From: Emydura subglobosa
Taxonomy: Eukaryota > Chordata > Testudines > Chelidae
DNA: 64,000 nucleotides
NCBI GenBank assembly: GCA_007922225.1
Contig: ML679961.1
Span: 4,231,295-4,295,294 of the forward strand
Direction: 5' to 3'
Part shown: positions 43,870 through 55,395 of the stretch, one piece after another
Numbering within the stretch: the stretch's first letter is position 1
Layout: the number at the start of each line of letters is the position of its first letter
Made by a program: the position numbers and the translations under genes
The notes under the pieces: model-generated
What the model was told of the DNA's origin: nothing
The model's input: the letters and a program-made list of their open reading frames with translations, nothing else
Databases searched by the model: none

Positions 43870-45340
43870 CCCCCCCGGACTCTCTCCAATTTATCCACAT
43901 CTTTCCTAAAGCGCTGTGCCCAGAATTGGACTGGAGCTGTGGCCTCACCAGTACTGAGTAGAGCAAGACAATTACCTCCTGTATCTTACGTTCATCACTC
44001 CTGTTAATATACCCCAGAATGATGCTAGCTTTTTTTGAGACTGCATCAATTTATGGTCCTTATTAACCTCATATCCTTTTCAGCAGTACTGCTGCTGAGT
44101 CAATTATTTCATATTTTGTAGTTGTGCATTTGATTTTTCCTTCCTAAGTGAAGTACTTTGCACTTGTCTTTATTGAATTTCATTTTGTTGATATCAGACC
44201 AATTTTCCAATTTGTCAAGGTCCTTTTGAATTCTAGTCCAGTCCTACAGAGTGCTTGAAATCCATCCCAGCTTGGTGTCATGCATAAATTTTGTGAGTAT
44301 ATCCTCCACTACATCATCCAAGTCATTAATAAAAATGTTTAGTAGTACCAGATTGAGGACTGACCCCTGCGGGGCCCTACTAGATTGGTTTGCTGTCAAA
44401 CTGGGAGGACATATGATCACTACTCAGAGCATGGTCTTTCAACCAGTTACGTAATTATAGTATTTTATAATTATGTACGAATTATAGTATGTTATAGTAA
44501 TTTCACTGAGACCACATTTCCCTAACTTGCTTATGAAAATGTCACATGGGACTGTGTCACAAGCCCTATTAAAATCAAAATATATCCTGTTTACAGCTCC
44601 CCCCCCATCCTCTAGACCAGTAGAAGGACATTAGATTGGCTTGTTATGATTTATTCAGGAAAACGTATTACCCTATAATAATCTAGGTTCTTACAAACTG
44701 ATTGTTTAATAATTTGCTCCAACATATTTCCAGGTATTGAAGTCAGGCTGACTGGTCTATAATTCACTGGGTCATCTTGTTTCCTTTTTCAAAGGCAGGT
44801 ATTATGTTTCTCTTCTCCAGTTCTCTGGGACCTCACCCTTCCTCCATGATTTCTCAAATATCACTGCTAATAGTTCTGAGATTGCTTCTGCTAGTTCCTT
44901 AAGTACTGTAGGTCAAATTACATCATGCACCCCTGACTTGAACACATCTAACTTATCTAAATATTCTTTAATCTGTTCTTTCCCTAGCCTGGCTTCTGTT
45001 TCTTTCCCCTTGTTGTTAACATTAATCATGTTACACATTTGTCACAATTAACATTTTTAAAGAAGACGGAAGCAAAACAGGCATTAAGCCCCTCAGCCTG
45101 TTTGATGGCATCCATTATTAGATCTCCTTCCCCACTAAGCAGTGAACCTACACTTTCCTTCGTATTTTTCTTCCTCCTACTGCATTTATAAAACCTCTTC
45201 TAACTGCCTTTTATGTCTCTTGCGAGGGGTAACTCACTTTATGCCTTAAACTTTCAGATTTTCTCCCTATGTGCTTATTCTTTCATGTACTTCTTTATCA
45301 ATTTGTCCGTGTTTCTTCTTTTTGTAGGGTTCCTTTTTGA
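43870..45340 (-). mobile_element. Long CR1/L3-like LINE fragment (old)
   Basis: About 1.5 kb on the minus strand. Plus-strand words in order: CGGACTCTCTCCAATTTATCC, CAGAATTGGACTGGAGC, CACTTGTCTTTATTG, TTGGTGTCATGCATAAATTT (RT ADD region), TGACCCCTGCGGGGCC (PQG box), CAAGCCCTATTAAAATCAAA (SKAFD region), and GGTATTGAAGTCAGGCTGACTGG. It then continues upstream through RT fingers and linker. Frames are fully broken. The 3' end is absent. It is the longest CR1 piece without interruption, and old by divergence, close to the L3 branch. Confidence 0.82.
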
Positions 45341-45736
45341 TTTTTCAGGTCATTAAAGAGCTTCTTACTGTTCTTCCTATCTTTCGTTGTGCATCCCAGG
45401 GTCAAGGAACCCAAAGTCCGCCCATCACACCATCTGCGCAGCCATGCATTCATCTCCAGTATGTGTGTGTTCCTGGTGGGTCCTTACACTCATCTGGAAG
45501 GATGAATGAGAACACAAGCAGTGCCCCTGACCTCTTTGCCCGCACTCCCAGAGCCCTATAAACACTGCTGATCTACTCAGGGTCCGAACTGGCAGCATCA
45601 TTAGTGTCCACGCGACTGAACAGCATGGCGTAGTGGTCAGAGGAATGTCTCAGATGCAGGCTCTAAGCAGGCAGCACATCTCCTGGAACATGATGTCACA
45701 TTCAGAACTCTCTTTGAAACCTTCTACTGAAGCATT
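45341..45736. other. No recognisable feature
   Basis: Unassigned. Confidence 0.5.
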
Positions 45737-46661
45737 TACAGTAGAACCTCAAAGTTACGAACACCGCGGGAATGGGGGTTGTCTGTAACTCTGAACAAAA
45801 CAACATGGGACAGTCCCTTGCAGTCAGCGTCTTCCAGCTGAGGCTGTGAGATCTCTCTGCAGAGGTGGCACCTGGCGGCACTGCCTGGTTTGCAAGCAGC
45901 TCTCTGCCCTATTCCTCTTTCTTGCCTTTGGGCTGAACTGGGAGGGTCTGCCCCATGCCCTTGGCCCTAAAAGCCCCAGCCCTCAGCTGCTTCTCCCCAG
46001 GGCTCGCGCTGCTCTGTGCACTGCTTGCCGGGCTCCAGAGGCAGCACGTGCCAGGAGAGGGGGTTGGACTAGATGACCTCCTGAGGTCCCTTCCAACTCT
46101 AAAATTCTATGATTCTATGATTGGTGCCAGTCGGCTGCCGGCACCCCTCCCTCCTCTGCCCCTTGCACTCCCAGAGGTGCTGGCAGGACCCAGGAGTATA
46201 GCCATGGGCAGTGCTTGGGCTGCATAGGTGCACAGTCTGTGGCCCTTTAAGACTCCTCCAGAGCGCAGCATGCAGGCAGCAGTCAGACTCTGACTCCTGC
46301 TCCAGGCCAGGCTTTGGTTGCAATCTTCAGTTCCTTGCAGCATCAGCAGCTCACTGAGGCAGCTTCTTTTTTGTCCCCCTCCTGATGGGGGGTACGGTGG
46401 TGAAAACAGCTTTCCTCTGCCAGTGGGGGAGATGGAAGGGGATGAAACATCACCCTTGGCTCTCAGGAAATAGTGCAGACTCCAAGCTGCTTCTGCTCTG
46501 CATGCCGACCTTTAAGATGCAATACAGACACAGTACTGTATTTGTTTTCTTTCTTCCTCCTCTCCCTCCATTGCTGCCTGATTGCTTACTTCCGGTTTCA
46601 CGTGGTGTTCGGTTGACCTGTCAGTTCAGACTGGTGTTCATATCTTTGAGGTTCTACTGTA
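45737..46661. mobile_element. Tc1/mariner (Tigger-like) element with TA duplication
   Basis: TA (45737-45738), then CAGTAGAACCTCAAAGTTA on the left. The right end reads CAGTAGAACCTCAAAGATA when reverse-complemented and ends at 46659, followed by TA (46660-46661). Inverted repeats are about 27 bp (continuing GAACACC on both sides). TA duplication plus CAG(T)...ends define the Tc1/mariner superfamily, Tigger-like branch. The right subterminal part contains TACTTCCGGTTTCACG. The interior is GC-rich, non-coding and hosts a CR1 tail. No DDE transposase remains. Confidence 0.85.
46045..46123 (+). mobile_element. CR1 3' tail nested in the Tigger-like element
   Basis: GGGGGTTGGACTAGATGACC, then TCCTGAGGTCCCTTCCAACTC and AAAATTCTATGATTCTATG form the canonical CR1 3' end with two ATTCTATG tail repeats. 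Complete at its 3' side, only about 80 bp long. It lies inside the DNA transposon, so it inserted later or was carried along. Confidence 0.88.
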
Positions 46662-47337
46662 TAATCTTCTATAAAACATACTCCTTATGTATGAAGCATT
46701 CAGTTATGACATCTACTAATCACTTATTAACCTTTATAAACTATTCATAAATGTACCCTTAACATAAAGTATGATTACAATTACTAAGTGGAACAGCATA
46801 CTGCCATCAGCAAACTTCATCTACACATAGTGCCATGCCTGCTCCAAATCATTAAATGCAATAGAAATAATTGCTGGTCCTCCTGTAATCCCCAGAACAC
46901 CCATTGTTAACCTCTCCCGACAATAAGGAGCAACTATTCATTCGGACACTTTTTTTCTTATCACCTATTAAGTTTTTCATCCATGTCGCAATGTTCCCCT
47001 TTCTCCTCTACTTATTTATTTTCCTTAATAGTCTTTTATGTGGGAGCTTATCAAAAGTCCAAGTGTATTATATGTCCATTGGGTCACCTTTATTGCTCTT
47101 AGGATTATTACTATCCTATTAACTTTTCAGAGGGATTCGCTAATAAATTAAAGAAGTGCAAAAGTTATGCCGAGTTATCCCTATATTACCATGTCTAGTC
47201 AAAGACAAGGATTGTGCAATTTTCGCTTTTATTAGACCACCAAGGCCAAACTGTCAATAAAGCCACATCCTAAATTCCATTTGTGTGCATGCAACTTTTT
47301 GCATGCAGATATCTTGGGTGTAAAACTTGTATTCTTG
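46662..47337. other. No recognisable feature
   Basis: Unassigned AT-rich DNA. Confidence 0.5.
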
Positions 47338-47549
47338 GAGCCCAATCCTGCAAATACATACACATGAAAATAACTATTGCTCACATGTGTAGTACTATAT
47401 TATGTCCCAAGATCTGTATACAGAAGGAATCCTTCATAGCTCTGTGCTATGGAATTATCATGCCAGACAGGCAATCCAATCCAGTGAGTTCAAAGAGACT
47501 ACTCATGAGCAATAGTTACTCATGTGCATAAGGATTTGTAGGCTCAATA
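47338..47549. mobile_element. Palindromic MITE
   Basis: Left half AGCCCAATCCTGCAAATAC, ACACATGAAAATAACTATTGC, TCACATGTGTAGT. The right half, reverse-complemented, is GAGCCTACAAATCC, GCACATGAGTAACTATTGC, TCATGAGTAGT. Arms of about 55 bp surround a diverged centre of about 100 bp. Flanks tcttgg and ctttgg hint at a decayed duplication. Non-coding. Confidence 0.75.
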
Positions 47550-49758
47550 CTTTGGATGTATATGCACATATGGTATAGTTTACAGGCAGAAACCCATTTG
47601 ATCTTGTTTTATATGAGAGATATGCTTTGCCTGCTTACAGTCTATGATTTGCATGCACAGCTGCTGAAATTTCACATCTAAATTAGTGCACACCCAAAGG
47701 AAGCCATGTTTGGAAAATCTGTACCCATTTCCTTGGCACATAGGGGAGGTTACTTACTCTTTGAATCCTGTGTTCTTCAGTTTTTGTTATTTTTATAAAT
47801 CACACCATTAAGTATTTTTAAAATTTGCAAGGACACATGCTTCTTTTTTTTAATGTTTAAACAGAAAGCATAAGTAAAACTTCTCTGAGCTTGAGAAGAA
47901 ACAAAAATATCTTGCTTTTTATGCAGAGATGGCACTATAATATACATACCTATTGTACATGAACTCTCTAAAACAAAACAAAAAAGCATACATTCTAGTC
48001 CTCAGCAATGTGATATAACTCACTAGAGGAAAGAGATGTTGCATTTTCTCTTCAATGTCTTCAATATTCACAATTCCTTGAACTTTCACTCCTGGAGATT
48101 TACTGCACTTGAGTTTCTTTAAGTGTTTCATACTTCCTCTTTAGAGACTTCAATCTTTGTCAAACCCGTATTATAAAATCCCATAAAAAGTGCCCTTGGA
48201 TTAGGAATTTCTCCATTGTCTTCTAAAATTGAAGACTAATGCAAAACCATAATTTAATTTTCCAACTACTTCATCATCCCTTCCTGTTCCCCTGATCCCA
48301 GAGTCATCTATTCAACTTCTTTGGTATGAGCCATACTTTAATATCTTCATTATGCACAGCATTTTGTGTAGTGTAAATGAGAATAGAATCTGGCTCTTGA
48401 CACTTCCTACAATGTAATTAGAAAGACACCAGACAGTCGGCTCAATATGTGCTCTCAACCTTATGAGAAAAGTAGCTATAATTTTTATAATCTTGTCACT
48501 TACAGCTTTGTTTTCTGCTTTTCAATGTACTTTTTGATTCAGGTCTAGTGTCCCAAGAGGATTTTAAATGCCCAACTGCTTCTTTATAATATATGCCCAA
48601 TATAATATGAGATCTTAGTCTAGTAAAGGATGCTAATAGAATGACTAAATATTGCTGTTTCTTCCTCACTACACCTCTAAGATTCAACTTTCCTCTCCAT
48701 CCATGCAGCTAAAACTCTCTGGCAGCTCCTTATTATCTTACATCTCAACCTCAAAAATCTTACATCTCAATCTAAAAATCATACCTTTACCATGTTTATA
48801 CATGTTCATTCATGTAGTTTAAAATCTGTCTAGTGTTTGAATTAAACAATAATGCTGAAAACAGGGTTTTTAAAGTGAAAACCCTGATGTCTAAGATATT
48901 CAAAACTGCTGGGTGTGATATTTTTATTGGCAAATGGTGAATTACACATCTTTGAATTAAATATTTTTTCAACAAATATTAGTTTTCTGTAATATTTTGA
49001 ATTGTTCACCATATCAAAAAAAGATCTCATCAGCCTGCTGGAGCATTATGAAAACTAGATTAAATTCTCTCCGTCTTTTTTTATTAAAATTCTATTGTGT
49101 TTCTCGAACCTCGCAAATTTAATAAATCTCTGCAGGACTTAATAAAAGAGCAGAAGATTTATATATGTAATAAAACATTCATTTAGTCTTGATAGCCTCT
49201 ATTGAATTGGTTTTCCAGGAATCCCTCATCAACTTATAGAAACTATATTTATTGTATTATCTCTATTGGTTCCCAAAGCACGTATGCTTGAAATCTTCTG
49301 GGGAAGAGTTCCAAACAGATGATGAATTCATCAGGTAAATGTAGCACAACTACATCTGTCTGGTGAGGCAAGAAGTTTGAATGCAAAGGAATTGAGAGGT
49401 TCTGGGTTCAAGTCATAGCTGTCAGTACTGTGCAAGATTGTTACAATGCTCAGTTACCTGCTCTTTTCCTCAAATCAATATTTGCTACCTCAAGCAATAA
49501 CTGCCAAAGCCACATTTTTCCAAGAAACAGATGTTGCACTTAACGTGTATCACAGAGCAAATATATCATTTGAGACCATTCAGGCCCAGTTTAGTCAACC
49601 CTCAGTCCTTCAGAAAATTCCCAGGTTTAAGATTTTCCAGAAGTGTCTGAAAATATTTAACAAAAGCACAGTATGTTACAGTCTATCTCTGGGTTTTATA
49701 GTCTTGCCCAGCACTCTGGTATCTGAGTATTGAATATCAGCCCGTAATTTCACTCCTC
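47550..49758. other. No recognisable feature
   Basis: AT-rich, apparently unique. No gene or repeat that I can name. Confidence 0.5.
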
Positions 49759-50163
49759 TCATAGAATCGTAGAAGATGAGGGTTGGAAGGGACCTCATGA
49801 GGTCATCTAGTCCAATCCCCTGCTCAAAGCAAGACCAACTCCAACTAAATCATCCCAGCCAGGACTTTGTCAAGCCAGGCCTTAAAAATCTCTGAAGATG
49901 GAGACTCCACCACCTCCCTAGGTAAGCCATTCCAGTGCTTCACCACCCTCCTAGTGAAAAAGGTTTTCCTAATATCCAAGCTAGACCTCCGCAACTGCAA
50001 CTTGAGGCCATTGCTCCTTGTTCTGTCATCTGCCACCACCTAGAACAGCCTAACTCCATCCTCCCTGGAACCCCTCTTCAGGCTGCTATTAAATTCCCCC
50101 CTTACTCTTCTCTTCTGCAGATTAAACAAGCCTAGTTCCTTCAGCCTTTCTTCATAAGACACC
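49759..50163 (-). mobile_element. CR1 LINE 3' end (GGACCTCATGAGGT subfamily)
   Basis: The plus strand begins CATAGAATCGTAGAAGATG, then GGACCTCATGAGGTCATC, and runs back through the ORF2 end. The minus-strand frame has [15 protein letters not shown] and [17 protein letters not shown]. It continues to a CTTCAGCCTTTCTTCATAAG end near 50160. Close relative of the copies at 7.8, 30.0 and 40.6 kb. Confidence 0.93.
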
Positions 50164-50339
50164 CCACAGGATGCCTTTGGGACCTTATTACCTGTCCCCA
50201 AGCATCAATGAGCATGAGAACTAATAAATACTAAGGTTAATTAATCCAGAAGTACAAATAATCTGAGCAGTCTATGCTACGAGTTCTAAACCCTCTTTTC
50301 TGTTGGGCTTTCCCATTCGCACAGGGTTTAAAAAGACTT
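50164..50339. other. No recognisable feature
   Basis: Short unassigned spacer. Confidence 0.4.
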
Positions 50340-50960
50340 CTCCTCTCCCGTGCACCTGTAGATCAGGATGCCCTCCTACTATTGTCCTGAGTCCCCTCTC
50401 TCCAGCCACAACCACCTCATCTCCTTCAGTTTCACCCACCCACTTGCCTTTCCAACTGGCACTTCCGTGATCTTCAGCCTGTCCATGTCCGTGACTTCGC
50501 TGCCTCTCTCAGCTCTTTTTCCCCTTTCTCTGCACACAGGTGAAGTTCACGGTTGTCTCCACTACAGTCTCTGCACCTTTACTACTTTGCACCTCGCTCA
50601 CACCATAAAGTCCAACCCACAAGTCCCGACCATGGCTCCTCCTCCCCCCAGCATCTGCCTCATCTGCTCCTGCTCCCAAGCAGCCAACCAACACTGGAAG
50701 AAAGCCTCTGGCCAGGCACGCCTCCTCCACTACAAATGTGTTCTTTCAATACAAAGGCGTTCTCTCCACCTCCACCTCTGTCACCTTCCTTCTCAAGCCA
50801 CACCCTTTCTGTACCCTAATTGAATCCCACACCTGCCATGCCAGCCTCCTAAAACCCTCCCCAGTCCTTCTGCACTCTCTTCTTGCCTCACGACAGATAT
50901 CGCTGACTTCTTCAAAGAGCAGCTCAACCATAGGCAAATGGCTCACGTTTCATGGTCCAC
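50340..50960. repeat. C-rich unidentified block, probably a repeat
   Basis: About 620 bp strongly biased to C and T on the plus strand (CCTCCTACTATTGTCCTG; CTCCACCTCCACCTCTGTC). It has long frames on both strands caused by few stops. The minus strand gives a basic, charged 66-aa frame near 50946-50746. No known domain. The composition contrasts sharply with its neighbours and suggests a decayed mobile element or processed copy. Confidence 0.4.
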
Positions 50961-53826
50961 TGTCGATGGGCCAGTGTTGCTAAAAATGCAGAATTAAAGG
51001 GAGTGACACTCAACGGATTAGATGGGCCTGATACGTGAAAGGGAAATATGGCGTAGCACTAGAAGCATAAATTATTTACTGCTTCCATGCATACTTAACT
51101 CAAAGGGACAACCAGGAATGAAAAGCAACTTCCTTTTCAATTTTTGGTGGACAACTCTTAGTTGTATTGCACCTAGCAGGACTTTTGTTGGCTTCGATGA
51201 GGCTGGTTGTGTACTGCTGAATATTGCTGTCTATTTCCTAATATTATGATTGGATTTTAGTGATTAGAAGCCCCTTACTGACCTTTAAGCAAGACGCCAA
51301 TTTGCTATTGGGAACTCAGTGTCCTTCAGGTCTAGTCTGATCCCATTTACATTACTTAATGGAATAGCTATACAGAAAATGTCTGCCACACAAGTTTACT
51401 GAAAACTGGGGCAGCTTCAGCCATGAACTAGGCAAATATTTCCTCAAAACAACTCAATTTCCTACCTACTTTATTCTATACCTTGCTATCGACAGGCTAA
51501 AGGAAGATTTGGGTGGCACGTTCAGATATCATCAGTTGCCTTTTTGCAAATAATAGGCCCAACTCAGGACTGAGATGCACAGCAATGGTACCTAACGAGC
51601 TCACAAGAGAACTCCACTGAGCCTTACTTGAAGTTGCAAAAAGGCAATTTTCCATAGAGAAAAATGCAACTCTGCTGTCACTATGTGACTGCAAATCTGT
51701 TCTCAAAGCGATCCCTGACCTCAAAACAAGATCTAAGTATTCTTTACTTCGAGCAAATTGAAACCAGAATGAATATCCCTCACACAGAGGAAAATTATAT
51801 CAGAACAGCCCAGATGGAGATTGTCAAAACATAAATCTTTGCTAGTAAATGATCTAGCTCAGGGAAAAAAAGAAAAACAAACACCACATGTAGGCTACTG
51901 CTAATGAATCACATTATTCATAATGCTGTTAATGACTCAGGCATGGATACCTTGTGTAATTAGATTATAAGGAAACATAGTTTAAACAGATGAAGCCTGT
52001 CAGAATTTTAATATGCTGAAAACTGCATTTCATACTACAAACAAGACTAATTGTTTTGTCGTGATTTATTTTCTGATAACATAATATATTGCCATTGAAT
52101 ATAGCGAGTTACATCTTATCAAATAGTTATGTTATATGGACGCATTAGCTCAATAATTGTCCAAGGCAATTATTTGTTAGTACCTTACCTTCTGCAAAAG
52201 TCCCAGAATCCTGAATTTAGTCTCAATTTTGCAATCATAATACTGTAAATTCAAATGATACTTTACCAATGGCGTTGGTATCCCATAAGGAGCTGTTCTA
52301 GTGTTCTGGATGGGAATCTCTAGGTAGCCTATTGAGCCATTTTGACAGTGGCTTTGTGTCACTAGAAAAACACAAAACAGCCCATAGTATGGAGAATATC
52401 GTGAAATACACAGACTCCCAACTCCAGCCAGGTTTGTTCTGCACACATGATAGTTGGTCAGATAGCTCACAAATCTGCTACATCAAGTTTGCTATCCAGG
52501 AAGTGATCTTCCAACCTCCATAAGCCTGAAGAAGGCCCAAAGCACCAATGTAATTGATTCACTAAGAAGTTATGGCTATGAAAATAAACTAAATATTCCA
52601 GATTTCAAATTCCAGTTTAATGAAAGGTGGACAGGGATAGCGTGCTATTTATAATGGAGTCAGATTACTTTAAATTCATGTAAGGGTCAAAATTGCATTA
52701 TAATGTGTATCACTCACTGTTTCCTTCTAAAATAACCTTACAAAAGAGGGAGAGCTTCTTTGAAATTTCCTATAGGTAGGTACCAATTTCATTTTCACAA
52801 AGCTTTAGGTGGCTGTATCTGTAGCGCTCTGTTGGTATTTATATGACACTAGCCTCTAGATTTATGATGATCATGCATGAATGAGAACCATTGGATCCTG
52901 TTGCTATGGATACTAGCATATAAGACAGTGAACTAAACTCAATGAGATGTAAGAGACATTTTAAATTAACTGGAGACAAAAATACCATCCAGCCAAGGAC
53001 ATTCTTAAACGGTAACACTAGTAATCCCGTACAGAGCAGAAACAAGATTTGGTTGTAAATGCTTGTGCTTTGGGCATCCCATTTGTTCTAAGCCTGCTCT
53101 CATTTGTTAATGTTAGCTTCTCCCAGAGATGAAGAGTTACTGTACATAAAGAAAGAGAAAAGTAGATGGCATATTAGACAGAGATTAGCATCAGTATAAA
53201 AAGCATCTCAGCACAGATGAACTTAAAAGGTCTCAATCCATCCTTGAAACCTTTAAAACTCAGCCTTGAAGTAACATTTAACTAATGTGGCTGGTGGGAC
53301 GAGGAGAGTGTAAATAAATGAGAACCTGGATGAATGAGCACTTAAATGGACAAGATATTTTTCCTGTGTCCAGGCATCTTTTTATACTGTGTCATAGACT
53401 CCAGTGGAGTCAATGAAGGAACAAGTCAATGGAGTTCTCCCTGCTTACACCAGGTGGAATTTGACTTAATGTTTTAATAAGGTGTCCCCTTTCCTTGTGA
53501 GTGAATGCATCTCAGCCTACAGCATTATAATGAGCATGAATTGCATGGTAGTTTCAGGAGCCCCCATGGGATTTACTACAAACATGTTAGCTTTCCAGGG
53601 AATAATATGGTGTTATGAAACTGTGAGGTTTCATTGTATATCATTGGAGAGCCTCAGCTGTGAATATGGAATTGTTAATTAGCATTCTATTTCTATTTCT
53701 GCATCTCAACCCTAAAAGTCTAGCTAGTGACTACGTGCACGTATATTCTCCTTTAAAATAAAAACCCACACACACCTCAGGCACCTTCTTCAACAGATAT
53801 GCTGCACATATTATATTTTGCTAACA
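50961..53826. other. No recognisable feature
   Basis: Almost 3 kb of AT-rich DNA without a family that I can name. 53390-53468 weakly resembles half of a palindromic MITE (CTTACACCAGGTGGAATTTG). Confidence 0.5.
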
Positions 53827-53872
53827 TTAAAAAAAACAAAAAAACATACAAACAAACAAACAAAACATAACA
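53827..53872. repeat. A-rich simple repeat (AAAC)n
   Basis: An A run followed by ACAAACAAACAAACAAAAC. Microsatellite. Confidence 0.8.
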
Positions 53873-55352
53873 TAAGAAGCTTATTCGATGTCTATTGCAG
53901 CCAATGGGCCTTTTCCACTGGCTCAATGGGTTTGGATCCAAGCTCCAGTGAGTGTATTCCATATGTAGCTCACCATTCAGTAAAGAATAATGGGTTTATA
54001 AATTATTTTTGTTGATAGAATTTTTAACACATCATTACATGCCTAATGAGGGCTGAGCAAATCGGTTCAGATATAATAGAACCTGACTTTAATTTTAACT
54101 TAAAACGTGTGCCAAAACCAAAGGGAACAGTTTGGAGATTGAGCAAAGTTGGTTTGCTTTAAACAAAAATGTTTCCTTGTTGCAAACCTCTGCCCTTCCC
54201 CTTTTAATCAGGGGCCAGAAGTAAAGAACTAAGACATTTCAGCATATGGTGGTTGGTGTTCCTGGCTAGCCCGGAAGCAGTAAGCACCAGAAGTACATGA
54301 TAACAGACACAATCTATTATGTTGCTGATAAGCATCATATACTGTATGATTTGTATAACCAAGTAGGATGTAATTATTTGAATAAAATACCAGGGGAATG
54401 AGCCATGGTTCATCACTTACTGTGGCCTGTCCTCAACTCCCACCATGAGACAGCAACCCAAGGAGTCCTGCAGACAGGGGTTCCACATCATGCAAAGTTC
54501 CACATCTTGCAAAGTCTCCACAAATCCTTCCCCACATTGGCAGAGCAGAGTCATGCCACTACCTTAGCAGGAGGGTCCTGCATAGCAGAGAAGGTAGAAT
54601 TCAACCCTTCCTTGAGTCTTAGCCAAACCCAGTCATTCACAAGACTTACTTGGGGTGAATTAGTGAGGTTCTGCTGTATTACAAGGAAAAAGCAACCCAG
54701 AATCACAAATCGGAGGTTCACTAGCAAGAAAAAGAGTTAGTTGAAGAATGGGGGTTGGGTGGATGGAAATTGCAGAAATTGTTACCAAAACATCCTATTT
54801 TTTATATTTCAAATTGGATAGTCTAATGAAATTTCAATCAAAATGTCAACATTCAGAAAATGTTGATGTGTTCTAGAATAGGTGGAAACAAAATTTTGAT
54901 GAATAAATGTCAAAAAATTAAAACATTGGACAATTTCAACCAGTTCTGTTATGAAGTGAGAAATCAGAATAATGAGCTGAAACTTTTACTTACTGCGTGT
55001 AGATTTCACTGTTCTTTCATCCTACCTCCATGCCCCACCTTTTTTTTTTATGTACGTCTTATCTAACCATCGCCTCTTGTCATAACCTCGATTGCTACCT
55101 CTTTGGGTCAGGGACTTTTTCTACTACATGTCTGCACAGCACCTAGCACACTGTTATAATACAGATAAGTAATAGCAATAAACTGAAAATAGGAAATGTA
55201 GTTGAATGCAGACTACCCAAGTCAACATTCCCGGAGCCCTCTGAACCTGGACATAGAACAGCTGAACATCTAAGTCAGATGAAAATAACTGAATTTATTC
55301 ACAGGTTTTCAAAAACAATAGGTTTTCAGATATATTTGTACTAGTGCATTCA
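53873..55352. other. Mostly unassigned; SINE tail at 55085-55190
   Basis: 53890-53945 (CAATGGGTTTGGATCCAAGC) looks like half of the palindromic MITE at 8.3 kb. 55085-55190 (TCTTTGGGTCAGGGACTTT, CTGCACAGCACCTAGCACAC) is the L2/MIR-type tail on the plus strand. The rest is unassigned. Confidence 0.5.
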
Positions 55353-55395
55353 CATATCTATATCTATATCTATATCTATATCTATATAGATATCC
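55353..55395. repeat. (CTATAT)n microsatellite
   Basis: About six tandem copies of a TATCTA hexamer, ending in ATAGATATCC, so the far end is partly palindromic. Confidence 0.9.

Noticed and set aside
50368..50823. A 151-codon plus-strand frame with Pro/Ser-rich translation
   Set aside because: Composition artefact of the C-rich block. An equally long frame exists on the other strand.
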